NCBI GenBank assembly: GCA_037013685.1
Contig: CM072885.1
Coordinates: 28,309,442-28,373,441 of the forward strand
Reading direction: 5' to 3'
From: Acridotheres tristis
Lineage: Eukaryota; Chordata; Aves; Passeriformes; Sturnidae
Length of the DNA: 64,000 bases
Part shown: in pieces, positions 37,408-48,980 of the stretch
Position numbering within the stretch: the first letter of the stretch is position 1
How the letters are laid out: each line of letters starts with the position of its first letter
The notes under the pieces: model-generated
What the model was told of the DNA's origin: nothing
The model's input: the letters and a program-made list of their open reading frames with translations, nothing else
Databases searched by the model: none
Translations under genes and position numbers: made by a program

Positions 37408-40400
37408 GTCTAAAGCATATATACATATGCCCTTCTTGGAACTCATTAGTATGGTTTAGATGTTTCATGGGCATATTCTCAAGTGATCCAGAGAATCACA
37501 TAGAATTATTACCTAATCAAAATGCAAGATTCATTGATGTGTGATGTAATTAAGGAATGCTGTTTGAATGTGTTCATTAAAATGGAATCAAAAACAGATG
37601 AGACCTAGGGTCAAGGTCCTTCGACAGCTAACTTTACTTTAAAGTTCAATATGATACAGATGCAATTATTAGTTTAGCAATTTAATGAAAACTCATAAAG
37701 TCCAAAAAGGTTATCAGTTCTTCTTATTGAACTAAATTTGCATGAAAAGAATGTCAGGTTTGAACAATATTATGAGATACAAGCAGCACCTCGGCCAGGG
37801 TTTCTTCCAAAACGCCGTGAAAATTCAGTTAGGATATCAGTTTGAATAAAACAGCAAAAATCATCACATAGAGATAATATAATTTCCTTCCTAAGGAATG
37901 TTGCAATCATCAGTAGAAAGATCTCATGCTTTTTGTCATTATTTACACAGGTTAGATGGAATCTCAACCAGGATTGCTTGAAGTTACCTAACAGTAGTGA
38001 AATTTTAGGCTTCAACTTTCTGAGTAATTTTCTGATGTGTTTTTATTGTTGTGGATAATTGCTGGTATTAGGTACTACAATATTATTCCTCATTGGTTAG
38101 TAGCCCTGTATCTTGGCAAAATCCTCATTCTTGCAGAGATATGGTGTAACAATTTGTTCCATTTAGCTACCTTCTAATTTTAAAAAAATCAGCTTTTGTA
38201 TAATGAAATGTCACCTATGCAAGCCATCATGGAGATCACTGTCATTGTCAATGTTAAGAGCAATTGCCACTGGACTAATTGTCTTTGGAAGTATAAAACT
38301 GCAAGCTGATCTATTTGGATAGCATTACTTCTTATGCTGAAATAACTTTCTACAAAAATAACCTAGCATACTGCTTTATAGATGGATGAAGACAATTCTG
38401 CATTTCTCTGTCCAATATGAATTGGAGGCTCTGAACATGCAAAGATTATGAAAATTGGAAGAATAATTAACTCAGTTAATAAAACATACTGATTGATAAA
38501 GCAGAAGTATGAGATCTGGTGAATCTTCATCTTCCCTACACAGACCTCCATTTGCACTTCCTTTGATCACACGTGACCCTAAAGGACTGCTTGAGTATAT
38601 TAACTCAAAATCAGAATCACCTTATGTGGATTCCAGACTGAAAATTAGATACATTCAGCAGAGGAAACCAAGCATAAATAATCTGCACTACATAGACATA
38701 CCATAGACTCTTCAAAATACTAGAAAAAAAATTGCTTATGTTACTTTCACTTTATAAACATATTTTCATAAATATATATTGGCAGTGTCTGTCTATGGGC
38801 AGCTGAGGTTTACTTGTGAAACAGCACGGTCTTTGAAGGTCATTTCTGAAGTGTTAAAGGGGGAGATAAGTTGAAAGATTACATTGTGCATAATGTTATA
38901 TTGGGCTAAGCACAGCTAAATTGAGATTGCTGAGTTCAAACTGCATAATCAATCTTTCAAGGCAAGCAAAGCAACAAGGGAAGGAAGAGGAAGACAAACT
39001 TCTTATAAGCAATTTCCTCTAGTTTGCTTCATTCATAGCTTATGGGCACCATAGGCCAAATTTGAGTACATTACCATTTACATGAAAATGTCGTCTAGGA
39101 AAGCAATCCTTCAAAAGCCTACAACAGAGATGTAGTGAACCCCATTTCTTTTCTTAACCACCAAGTGGCCTCTGCAAACAAGGTTTCAGGATGTTATGAA
39201 TGCTGTTTTCAATATTGTTCTAAGCAAACTGCATTGAAATGTTTAAGAAACAGTTGTGCCTCAGGGCTAAGTACAGCTGGTGACATTCACAATAGTTTTC
39301 AAGGAACCTAAGGTTCTAAGAGGAACTGGGTTGGTACATAATCTCATGATATGAAGGCTGTGACACTATTTGTGCCATTTCGACTCTCTACTCAGTAACT
39401 GAGGACCAATCTACTGTCCATTCTGTCACCTGCCAAAACTCCTTGGTCCAGGGTGAAGACTGGAAAGAAAATAAGTTGCATACACTACACACTTCCCCTT
39501 GCATATGCTTCCTCTTGTATGTGTCTACTTCAAATCACTATCCATGAAACTAATGGGAACTGAGGTTTATATTCTCCATTATGGCCACATAGACTCAGCA
39601 TTTCTTGAGCATGTAGATGTTTAAAACTTCAGAAGGGAAATTAATTAGAATTGATATCTACAATAAGTCCGCTAAGTATATTTAGAGCTCTTAGGTAGAA
39701 GTCCCAAAGTCCAAATTATGAAGTAGCATTCCTTTTTGCAGATAAAGAATCACAGAAACATATAATAGTACGCTACATGTTTTTGCTGTTGTTGTGCATT
39801 TATATTTAAATTTAAAGAAAAGGCTTATACATTTTTAGAAAGCAGTAATATCAAGTTCTTAATTATCAACCATCAGGGCCAGGAGTTGGACTTGATGATT
39901 CCTGTGGATCCCATCCATCTCAGGATATTCTACCATTATCAACTCTGTTCCTCTCCTTTTCGCTCTTAGTGCCGTTCCCCATCTTGCTTATCAACTACAT
40001 TATTTAGGATCTTTCTTGTTTTCCTAATATATATATTTATCAGAATTATGTTTTCCATTGTCAGTTGAGACACAAATACTGCATTGCAGCACAGATATTT
40101 CACTGTAATCACAAATAAGAGCAAATTAATATCATTCTACATTCTACACTTACTGAGAAAGAAATATTTTGTATCAAAATAAGTGGAAAAATATAACTGT
40201 GAATAGAATTATCTATTAAAACATTCCCTTTTTTATTGGAAAACAATTAGTAATGCAATTGTTTTCAAATCTAATCCATTAATTTATGATATAACTATTT
40301 TATTGAGAAAAATTATAGTTATAAACATCATGGCTAGGATTTCTGGGAATTATTATTTCTTATTGTGACTTTTCAGTGATTTCTCTTAGAGCAACCATAT

Positions 40401-41970
40401 CATTATGCACAAAATACTTTAACTTTGCGCAGAGCTAGGTGCAAACATTATTTCAGTTTTAGACGGAAGGATTAAGGCTCAGAGTGAATGAACTCAGACA
40501 TTCCAGGAGGTTTATCTGGTAAGTGTGGGTACTTGCATAGAGAAATTAATCTTTGAGAAACACTGTTTGATCAAAAAAGAATACACCCAACTCATTTCAA
40601 TTTGAAGTATGGGGGATTTTAACCTTATTATGAATCAGGGTCCTTTCTCATGTGAGCTGATCATGAACATATAGTTACTGCCTGATGGGTTTTAAATCTT
40701 GCAGAACACAGGTGGTGGAAAAGAAAGATCAGTTCTATTAACTAAACATTTATTAATCCCATTCTATTGAAAACATACATCATACAGCCCTGAGAAAACA
40801 AAACAGCCAGAAGTGGTCAGCCATTAAACTCTGGGTGGACCAGACCTTCAGTTTTTTGACCTTCAGCATCGTTTTGTGCATTTTCCAAGTGTAGTTACTA
40901 AAAGAACAAGAGAAGCAGTTCTGGTCTTTAAGAGATACTTTGTATATGAGAAATCTTAATCACCTTGACCTATTTGTTATATCAGTATGGAAAATAAACC
41001 ACAAATAAATATCACTTCCTCTCATATCAGAGATTTCAGTGGCAGGGTTTTATTTTAAAAAAAATCGCTACCAAAACCACCCAAACATAATTGCCCCCTC
41101 TCACCCAGCTCTGGGCTATTTACAGACAAGTTAAGATCTCAGCAAAACTGAAAACTGGTGTGGGCTTAAATGCCACTTTTTTAGTAAAATGTTACACTCT
41201 CTATTCTAGCTGCCTGTATCACATGGGAGCTAGGATTCTGTTCTAGAAAATTTCAGGAGAGCAAAAAAAGAGTGACTTAGACTTATGAGCTTATTTGTGG
41301 AAATTTTTATGCATTTAACATCAGTAGTATTTAGTGGATACTTGAGATTTAGAGCCCTACTTAGAACCATTTAATAGAACTGACGCACTAATAACTGTAA
41401 TGTTGCTTGTCAGATTAGCTTTCAGTTAGATGAGGTTTGATTAATATACATTAATTTTGCTGAGTTTGACTTGTGCCTGTCATACCAGGGCTCTTATGGA
41501 AATTCTCAGGCATGGAGTTAACATTTTTTATATTTTAAGTCAAAGAGTTATGAAGCAAAAGAAGTTTCTGTTTTTTTCATTACCCTTATCTGACAAAATG
41601 ATGTAATCAAAGCATGTCGAAAGTAAATAGAATAATGGAATCAAACATGTTTGTTATTGAAAGCCATATCTGACTTGTATGTTCATTTGGAAGTACCTTG
41701 CAGTACAAATATGGCAGTTTATTCATGAATGTAAAATCAGTGCAATTTATTTTTGTCCCTTACCCTCCTGCAAGTTCATTAGAAGTCACACACGCCCTAT
41801 ACTGGTAAAGACCACACTATCAGAACAGCTAAACCCTTCAAATATTTTTATGCAGTTAACTGAAGAGAGACATTTTCTTCTATGTCAAAAGTAATCACCC
41901 CTTACTCTCTTACCCAACCAAATATCCAAACTTCTCATTTAGCTCCCTCACATTTGGTGAAAACATTCAT
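37408..41970. other. AT-rich intergenic DNA with one CR1 tail
   Basis: No gene supported. Apart from the short CR1 3' fragment at 39880-39936, nothing was recognised. Confidence 0.5.
39880..39936 (+). mobile_element. CR1 LINE 3'-end fragment
   Basis: The sequence GGAGTTGGACTTGATGATTC, then TGTGGATCCCATCCATCTCA and GGATATTCTACCATT, matches the known 3' tail of avian CR1 retroposons. These end in short ATTCTATG-like repeats. Only about 57 bp are left, typical of strong 5' truncation. It is plus-oriented. Confidence 0.8.
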
Positions 41971-42231
41971 TGTGGTCGTTACGACACATAGAGTGAGAGA
42001 CTCACACTCTTGACTCCAATGATTCATGCAGCAAAAAGCCACTTTATTTACATTACATGCCTATTTATAGAATTCCAACAACAACTGTGGATTGGACAGT
42101 GAGGGTAAGACTTCTTGACTCCATTGGCCCCATCACCAGTCCATCAATCCTCTCTTCCTCCAAAGAGGAATGCAAACAATCATTGTACAGAGAATCTATC
42201 AACAATCAGAAGGCTAGAACATGAGGCAACA
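41971..42231 (-). repeat. ERV3 3' LTR (261 bp)
   Basis: Minus strand: TGTTGCCTCATG...GTAACGACCACA. It contains CTATAAATAGG (TATA, plus-strand about 42061-42071) and AATAAA, and is preceded by a polypurine tract. It is short for a retroviral LTR. A partner 5' LTR is not in the window, so the far flank (attcat) cannot be tested for duplication. Confidence 0.8.
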
Positions 42232-42243
42232 TCTCATCTTTTT
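42232..42243 (-). other. ERV3 polypurine tract
   Basis: Minus strand AAAAAGATGAGA abuts the LTR start. Confidence 0.7.
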
Positions 42244-42285
42244 ACCATTTAAAAAGGAAAAAGAAAAAAGGAAAATGAACAATGA

Positions 42286-43135
42286 TCAGTCACTGCTTGT
42301 GGTCGAGTCATCAGAGTGGTAACTCGCGTCATCTGCATTTGAGTCCTCACTTGATGAGTCGTCCACTTGATGACTTTCAGTTTGACCACGGCTTCCACCC
42401 TGCCTGTCAGCCGGATTCTGTCTCTGCGGTTGCACGTCAGAGCAGACACACCTTGAAGGTACCCAGTGTGCCCCAGTATCTGTGGACACACATGCATACC
42501 CACACCCCAAAGTGACAAGGTCATAAGGACCTTCCCACTGTTTGGTGACCAGATTTTGCACCCAAACTTTGGCTCGAGGCAGAAGCCTGTAACGAGAAGT
42601 GGTGATTCAAAATGACGGGATTATTTGAGTTCTGTGGCACCGTAAGATAATTGATGGTGTACAAAGCCTTTGCCAACTGACTGTGCGGGGTTTCAACCTG
42701 CTTTCCCCGTTTTTGTTTTTCAAGAACCCGCTTCAGAGTACCATAAGCGCATTCTAAAATGGCTTGACCAGTCGAACCATTGTCAGTTGTCACAGCAGAA
42801 GGCATGCCTAGAGAGGCAAAGGCCTGCCTCCAGTGAGCACTGACATCGCAGGTCTTTTCTCCAGTGTGAGCAGAAGCCCACATTGTAGAGGAGAATGTGT
42901 CTACTGTGACATGCACATACTTGAGCCGGCCAAACTTGGCAATCTGGGAAATATCCATCTGTCAAAGCTCCAAGACTCTGAGGCCTCTGAGGTTTACCCC
43001 TGCTGGCAATAGCGGAGCCAGCACATGACAGTCGTCACACGCCTCAACCATGTCCCGAACCTCAGTTGGCAACAGCTGAAATAGCTTCTGCAATGTATGT
43101 ACTTTCTGATGGAAAAACCCATGCAATGTTTTGGC
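42286..43135 (-). pseudogene. pol: ERV3 integrase
   Basis: The N-terminus just before 42958 has FFHQKVH...CDDCH, an HHCC zinc site. The core continues with WIF/MDISQ and KYVHVTVDTF, then VTTDNG near 42770. Directly after TDNG comes STGQAILECAYGTLK, so the stretch normally separating the second and third catalytic acids is largely missing (an internal deletion of roughly 25 residues). The C-terminal part reads WEGPYDLVTLGCGYACVST, followed by a Ser/Asp-rich tail with ten or more acidic residues that ends at 42286. A stop at about 42960 and a frame change at about 42540 also break it. Integrase joins viral DNA to the genome; this copy would be inactive. Confidence 0.85.
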
Positions 43136-43932
43136 CTACACGAGTGTATCAGGCTGAGGTGCTACCCACGCCAGGTTAGCTAATGTGTCATCCCTTGTGT
43201 TACCTTCTGCTATAAACCCTGGCAAACTGGTATGACTCCTTACATGCAGAACATAAAATGGATGAACCCTGGCCTGAATGACACACCACAAGGTTTTCAG
43301 TAAATGAAACAAGGTAGGATTACTGACCTCCTTCAAAACTGAACAACCCAACCGCTGTGTGATGTCAGCCACATAGGCGGAATCTGTGACCAAATTGAAA
43401 GGTTCCTGAGAAAATCTCTCAAATGCCATGACAGCCCTCAATTCAACCAATTGGGCTGAGCCAGCCTCATGACTTTCCAGAACGTGCAACTCAGATCCAT
43501 CCTGCCAAGTAACAATGGCCTTTCCTGATTGTCCCGAGCCGTCAGGAAAGACAGTGGGTCCTTGCACTGGCCCCTGACTATGTCTGGGCCACAAATAAAA
43601 ATGATTTGATTTTGCCACATACAGTAGCCTGTGGCTGGGCAGATGACAAGTGATCTGCCCTGAAAAACTGTCGAGAGCACTTTGCAGAGCAACATTTCTT
43701 GCAAAGGCCACCTCAAAATCCTCCCACAGTACTGGGAGTATAATTTCTGCAAGATCTGCTCCCCTCAACTGCAAGCACCATTGTCAGCCTGTGAGCAGGA
43801 GACGAGAAAGCAATTCAAAAAATGGGGATGCCATCTTTTGTAGCTGCTGATGAAAAAAGACCCATTCCAAAACATGCAAGGGATCAGACCATTTGTCATC
43901 CCATCGGCCAATGATACCTGTAGATTGTTGAT
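43136..43932 (-). pseudogene. pol: ERV3 RT connection and RNase H
   Basis: The 212-codon frame at 43774-43136 contains RNase H. Visible motifs are FPDGSGQSGKA (first catalytic region, Pro in place of the usual Thr), QLVELRAVMAFERF (Glu), NLVTDSAYVAD (Asp) and HVRSHTSLPGFIAEGN (His/Asp side). RNase H degrades the RNA strand during reverse transcription. Upstream, 43932-43775 carries the RT connection domain (SDPLHVLEWVF) in other frames. The part of RT with the YMDD box is absent. It was deleted before the solo LTR arrived, since the LTR's target duplication joins the two pol pieces directly. Confidence 0.8.
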
Positions 43933-44575
43933 TGACATGGCCTGCCCCTTTGTCCACTCCTGCAGGACACCCTGGCTAGCTCTGGGCGAGCCTGTGCCGA
44001 GAGTGGCCCCTCTTTGGGGTCTCTACAGAGAACCCAGAGTAGGGGTGTGTAGCCCACACTACAATGCTGATGGCCGGTCTGGGAGAGAGCAAAGAGCACA
44101 AGGGAGTCCTTTTGTGGATCCAGGGAAAGGTTTATTGGAAAGGGACAGGGTACAGAACTGGAGCCGGGGAGGAGGAACCACAAAAGGCCCAGAACATAGC
44201 TGTGCACCAATTTAAATAGGGGACCTCCCCCATGGGAGGGTACAAACCATAGACCAATCAGGGAGAACAAGGGGTGTAACATAAGGTGGGATTACATAAA
44301 CACTGAACCAGTAAGGGGAAATCATATACCGAGAAGGGGATGACGGATGCAGAAACTACTAGAAGTATAGGAGGGGCTAGGAGGGATTGACATAGGCCTG
44401 GGAAGGGATTAGGGACAAGGACAGGGAACAATCTGGAAAATGGGTAGGGATTAGGGTTGATTGATTAGGGAAAGGCGGGAAGGGAACAAACCATTCTATA
44501 CAAAGCTTGGGGGTGCAACTTGGGGACAAACCATATAACATGGGAGAAAAACCAAACTAAACACGCACCGCAACA
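43933..44575 (-). mobile_element. Solo LTR, family A copy 3, nested in ERV3
   Basis: Minus strand: TGTTGCGGTGCGTG...GGCCATGTCA, 643 bp, flanked by a perfect 6-bp duplication gttgat (43927-43932 and 44576-44581). It has CTATTTAAATTGG (minus strand) and AATAAA signals matching the other family A copies at 1191 and 22337. It interrupts the RT gene of ERV3, so it inserted after ERV3 did. The 128-codon frame at 43896-44282 is LTR-derived. Confidence 0.9.
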
Positions 44576-44581
44576 GTTGAT

Positions 44582-45289
44582 CTGGAGTGATAATGGAAAC
44601 AGTGACATTAATGGAAGGATCAATGCAACAAACTTGGCAAGTAAATATCGCTTGCTGAATGCCCTTGCTGTGAGGCAGAACCCTCCATTGATATGCCTGT
44701 GCAGGTCCATCAGTGTTGAGGGCTGGTACTGTGAAAACAGAGTCTGGTCTATCGTAAGAATGCAAAGGAATCAAAAAGAAACAATTATTTAAAGCAATTA
44801 TGAAAATCAGCCAGTCTGCAAGAAGCATGGTAGGTGACAGCATACCAGGTTGCAGCCCCCCGATCTGTTCCATCACAGCAGTGGCCCCCATTAAAAATCT
44901 GCCACGATGTGCACTCCCCATGGGGACAGAGCATCCCTCCCCCAGAGGGTAAAAGGAACTGAAGCAATGAGAAGCTGAATAGTGGCCATTTGGCCCCCCT
45001 GGTTTGAGATCACCATGGACCGCTGGCTCATGTAACACTGCGTCCTTCTGCCCAGCCCCACACCAAGCGCCTCCACCGGATCTAGGGGCCATTCTGGAGG
45101 CCAGAAAGCCAGGGAAAGGACCGTGATGATCCCACCAGTGCCAAGGAGCCTGTGGAGATGGACCTCCAGAGGTGTCCCACCAGGGAGGGACACGGTGCAT
45201 AGCATCTTGGGGCGTTCTTCAGTCAGGACGGCTAGCCAGTGAACTTCAAGTGGCCCAGTGGACCAGAAGCTTCCGTCTCTTCGCAACAA
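44582..45289 (-). pseudogene. pol: ERV3 protease and RT N-terminal fragment
   Basis: One minus frame (45289-44891, 132 codons) is a retropepsin remnant. The active-site region reads LLGTGGIITVLS, where the family shows a catalytic Asp in the DTGA box, so the catalytic residue is lost. The C-terminal box TLWGRDALSPWG is conserved. Another frame gives RT from 44867 (GGLQPGMLSPTM, then CFFLIPLH). RT motif A reads IIALNNCFF, lacking its catalytic Asp. The join between protease and RT skips the RT start, which indicates a deletion. Everything is broken by frame changes. Confidence 0.75.
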
Positions 45290-45625
45290 GACTTAAATGG
45301 GACAAGTTGAGCAATCTATGTTCCTTCCAGAATCGCTGGTTTCCCGTCCGCTTTTGTGGGAGGCAGAGGCAGGACAGCCAACCCAGCCACCGCCGGGCCC
45401 ACTCCAGCCTCAGTGGAGCCCCGGGGATTGCCCCAGCCTCGTCCTCCTCCGTGGCAGGGGAGGCCGGCACATGGAGCGCCACATCCCCACCCACTCCCCA
45501 GCCACCAGGGCCGGCTCCAATGGGAGGGGCACCCTGGATGACAGAGGCGGCTGCGGGAAGCCACTCTCACCTGGGGCGGGGGGAGGGGAGGGCGCGTCTG
45601 ACCCCGCATCCTGCCCATAATCTCC
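45290..45625 (-). other. GC-rich 5' remnant of ERV3 (gag/pro region, unassigned)
   Basis: Very GC-rich (G/C runs, many GCC/GGG) and open in several frames of both strands, so frame length has little meaning here. By position it should be gag 3' end, dUTPase or protease leader, but I see no diagnostic motif such as a zinc knuckle. Confidence 0.4.
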
Positions 45626-46063
45626 CTTTTCCTTTTGCCTCCAACTTAGTCTCAAATTCTACTTTTCAACACTGTTGCAATGTGCTTATGCTCTGGTCTT
45701 TCTCTTGACTCCATTCAAATTGATCATCCCTTTATCTCACATTGGTTATGCACTGACAAATAAATCAGTACAGGGTAGAAAAATTACTTCCTTTCAGTTC
45801 AGTGACCTGGTTGTAGGTCCAAAGCAAGTGAACTGTAGAAATGCAATTGCAGAAAAGTTACAGAACAGCTAGGCTTGAAAATCCCCTTTAAAGGCTCTGC
45901 CCAATCTCTATCCTTTGAAGCGGCATGTTTTCAGAGCTACAGTGTGTTTCAGAAAGACAGAAGATATATTCCTAATAAAAATATCCTGTTGCAAATATTT
46001 GACAATTAATTAAAAACATTGTAAACTCATTGAGTAAAAGTTTACCCAAAAAGTTAATTTAGG
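45626..46063. other. Spacer between ERV3 and ERV2
   Basis: AT-rich sequence without a recognisable element. Its end carries the cagaat target copy of ERV2. Confidence 0.45.
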
Positions 46064-46069
46064 CAGAAT
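46064..46069. other. ERV2 left target-site duplication (cagaat)
   Basis: Identical to 54413-54418. Six bases fit class II integrases. Confidence 0.95.
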
Positions 46070-46450
46070 TGTTGCATTTCCTAGATACATTGTAAATGGT
46101 ACATTCTGTGACCCCTGCTGTGCCCTGTATCTTGGTCCCTCTCCCCTCCTGGCCATACAGGGCTGGCTAGGATCCAATTTCTCCCCGCCCCCCTTTCCAG
46201 ACCCTAGAAAAAGTCAGGACCCCCTGGTCACTGTCTCTTTTTCCCCTCTTTTCCCCCTCTTTTCCCTTCCTTCCCTCTTTCCCTCACTACCCACAAGAAA
46301 TAAATCCTGTAACTTTATCTGGGAAAAGGGCCTCTTTTGATATTTTATCTACGTCCATGTGGCAATGGCCCAGGGAGACTTCGCTCTAACACCTGAGCTA
46401 GACCGGAGAAAGGGTGAAAAACCCCATTTTAGGGTCCAATAAAACCCACA
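46070..46450 (+). repeat. ERV2 5' LTR (381 bp)
   Basis: TGTTGCATTTCC...AAAACCCACA. There is no obvious TATA box. A CT-rich tract (about 46226-46285) precedes AATAAA (about 46299), and a second AATAAA lies at the 3' end. As the 5' copy it would drive transcription. The promoter type looks TATA-less, with initiation possibly near the pyrimidine tract (inference). Confidence 0.95.
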
Positions 46451-46452
46451 GT

Positions 46453-46470
46453 TGGCACACCAAACGTGAT
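46453..46470 (+). promoter_or_regulatory. Candidate primer-binding site
   Basis: Two bases after the LTR the sequence reads TGGCACACCAAACGTGAT. It starts TGG, as a site complementary to a tRNA CCA end must, and resembles the Lys-type TGGCGCCCAACGTG pattern with differences. The tRNA used is uncertain. Confidence 0.6.
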
Positions 46471-47097
46471 TGCTCTCTACAGAGCACCCCACGACCGGCT
46501 GTGACCCCTATTTTTGGGATTCAACAAGCCTTGGAGCTGATCAACTAGCTTAAATTTCTTCCAGCTGCATTTTGTGCAGTTCAAAGACTTTTCAGCACAA
46601 ACCAGCAGCCTGTCACTAGCCCAGACAGGTCGGTTCAGGACATAGATCCACTATAGTTACACAGACGCCTCCGCCTGCAAAACAAAAGGTGAGTAAAACC
46701 GTCCTTTCGCGGCGAGTAGTCTCTGTAGCTCCGCGGGGGTGGGTCTCACTGGTGGCATTTTGCCGGTCCGGGGCCGTTCTCGGGAGCAGAGGCGACGCGG
46801 GCATGTTTGCAGCGTGCGTGCGGGTCTGCAGTCCACGGCCACGTGGTGCGTGCGCGCGGGCTGGGGGGGGCTGGACGCAGCCACCTCAGGCGCGGCACAG
46901 CAGGCAGGCAGCTTTGCTCGGTTTCAAAGCTATGGCACAGGGTTTGGGGTTTTTTTGCAGTTTTTGCAGTTTTTACGTATTTTTGCGGCGGGATCACTCC
47001 CTACAGTGGCACAAAGCCTAAAAACCATAGTAACAAATAACTCCTTTCCTGTGTTTTAACTGTAGTGGGGTAGATATAGTGCAAATTGCTAAACATC
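46471..47097 (+). other. ERV2 leader with a strong splice donor
   Basis: GC-rich untranslated leader between the primer site and gag. It contains a consensus 5' splice site, AAAAG/GTGAGT, with the intron starting at 46689. In retroviruses such a donor joins to the env acceptor, here near 52624. Packaging signals are expected here but not identifiable. The open frames seen here in both strands are composition effects. Confidence 0.7.
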
Positions 47098-48980
47098 ATG
47101 GGCTTAAAGCAATCTGCCTTACAAAAGAGTATAAAAAATCAACTCAAAGAAATATTAAATTCAGGAAATGTTTTAATATCTAATAAAAAATTAGCCCGTT
47201 TTGCCAGCTGGCTGTCTGTTGAAAAGTCTGACCTTGAATTGCAAGATATAAATTCAATCTCATTTTGGGATGAAATAGGAAATTTATTAAAAGTAGAAAA
47301 TGGAGATAAAACTGCCTCTGTATTCCTCTCAATATTCTTACAAATTCGAAAACTTTTAATTCAGACAGACAACAACAGACAGCAGCAGCAAAACGATTCA
47401 AACTCACCTCCCCTTTCCCAAAAACCCTATAACCCGGAGCTGGAAAAAACCCGCTAGTCTCCCTGGGGGGTGCAAAACACCCAGCACAGCAGCTGTTCGG
47501 AGTCCCTATATCCTCCCCAGTATCCCAGTTCTGACAATTTTTCGAAATTTGTCAGCCCTTCTCTCTTATACCCTTCACTTCTGGGCAACGGCCACGTGGC
47601 CATGTCTGTACAAGTCGGGGTCGGGGTCCCAGATAGCTCTGACAATGCAGTACAGGGAGAAGGGGGGGCCCATATGGTGGCAGCCACGTGTTTCCTCCTT
47701 CATCCCACAACTCCCTTCTCCCTCCGGTCCCTGCCCATAAGCCTGTCCCCTCCCAGAACTCATCCCTGCCCTCGGCTCCACCGCCCCCTCCCCGCTCCAA
47801 CCCCCCCCCCCCCGCGCGGCACCAGGTGACCCCGCCCACACGTGTTGCAACCCGAAATCCCACCACCCCTCCCCTGCACCGGTTTCACATTCCTTCCCAC
47901 CAAGCTACTGCGGAGTGGGGGAGGGTAGTGAAGCCCCTGCTAGGTTCAGTGCTGGTGGGGGTGGGGAGGGATCAGCTTACAGCCCCTGGGGGACGGATGG
48001 TGCCCCCGTGGTGGGGGGGGTGGACAGCCTCCCGGGCCGGGTTGGGGGGGTGCTCAACCCTGAAAGTCAACACCAGGGAAATGAGTATATACCATCAGTT
48101 GCTCCTGTGGTTTATATTGGTAAAAGAAATGGGAAAAGAAGTTATCAACCTTTGTCCTATCAAGATAAAAAAAGAAATTTGTAAAGTACAAAGAGAATTT
48201 GGGAGAAATAGTGAAATCTTTAAAGGCATGATGAGAGCCACCTTTAACTCAAACGAACTGGTTCCATATGATATCAAAGAGTTTTTCCGATGTCTGTTAA
48301 CTCCTTCAGAATATGATCTATGGGAAAGCCTGTGGAAAAGATCTTTAAAAGTGCTTTTATAAGAGCTTTTAAAAAGCTCAGATAATGCAAAAGATGCTGA
48401 TAATAATGACATAACATATGAACATCTATGTGGAGAAAAGGATTGGCATTGCCCTGAAAGCCAAACCAGAGTACTATCCAAGTCTGTCCTAGACAAAATA
48501 CGCAATGTTGCAGAAAAGGCTTTTAATCAATTACCGACAGTAGATACTAAAGGCAGTTATATTTACATTAAACAGTTTGCTTCGGAGAATTTCTTACAGT
48601 TTGTGGACCGCCTTCGTATGCAAATAGAAAGACAGGTGTCTGATCCAGTGGTACAAGCTGAATTAATTAAAGAGATGGCTCAGAGGAATGCTAATGAAAC
48701 CTGCCGCAGGGTTATCCTTGGCCTTCCCCTGGAGCCAGCGCCTAGCTTAGCACAGATGATAGAAGCCTGGGCCAGGAAAGCAGAACTGCTCAGTGGACAC
48801 GAAAGAAATCCAGGACTGGCACACCCAAAAACCATGGCAGCTGTAACACCAGAAGCCAAGAAGCAACCAATGTCGCCAGAGCAACTGCAGCACATCATCT
48901 GCTTCCAGTGCAAGCAGCCAGGACACTTCGCCAGAGACTGTCCACACAACCAGAAACAGAAGAAAACCAACAAACAAAAA
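47098..48980 (+). pseudogene. gag: ERV2 gag (matrix, spacer, capsid, nucleocapsid)
   Basis: The ATG at 47098 is followed by Gly (myristoylation start) and a ~100-residue helical matrix domain. An in-frame stop TAG sits at 47455. The same frame continues with SLYPPQYPS, containing a PPxY late-domain motif. A neighbouring frame has LPSAPPPP, a PSAP-type motif. Both motif types recruit ESCRT-linked budding factors. Proline-rich and G/C-run sequence (47690-48060) holds frame changes. Capsid starts near 48095 (SVAPVVY), shifts frame at an A-run near 48170, meets a stop TAA at 48360, then runs open. The major homology region is near 48565-48640 (FASENFLQFVDRLRM), and one CCHC zinc knuckle CFQCKQPGHFARDC lies at 48899-48940. 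Gag packages RNA and forms the particle; this copy is defective. Confidence 0.9.

Larger units (their letters stand above)
41971..45625 (-). mobile_element. ERV3: 5'-truncated, env-less class II provirus, antisense
   Basis: Read on the minus strand from 45625 down, the order is protease, RT fragment, a foreign solo LTR (43933-44575), RNase H, integrase, polypurine tract and a 261-bp 3' LTR. The pol stop (42286-42288) lies only 42 bp before the polypurine tract, so no env separates pol from the LTR. No 5' LTR or clear gag is found before the ordinary sequence beginning at about 45626. Pol is the betaretrovirus-like kind (integrase with HHCC and VTTDNG) and is more distant from ERV2 than ERV1 is. 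Confidence 0.8.

Noticed and set aside
36738..37412. Target duplication for the LTR at 36743
   Set aside because: aagtc and gtcta do not match in register. Only the second copy of the family has a clean duplication.
45172..45708. 178-codon plus frame and several overlapping frames
   Set aside because: Antisense to ERV3 protease/gag sequence and GC-driven. No domain or homology is visible.
46616..47059. Frames in both strands near 46.7-47.0 kb
   Set aside because: This is the untranslated leader of ERV2; the frames reflect composition and start no recognised protein.
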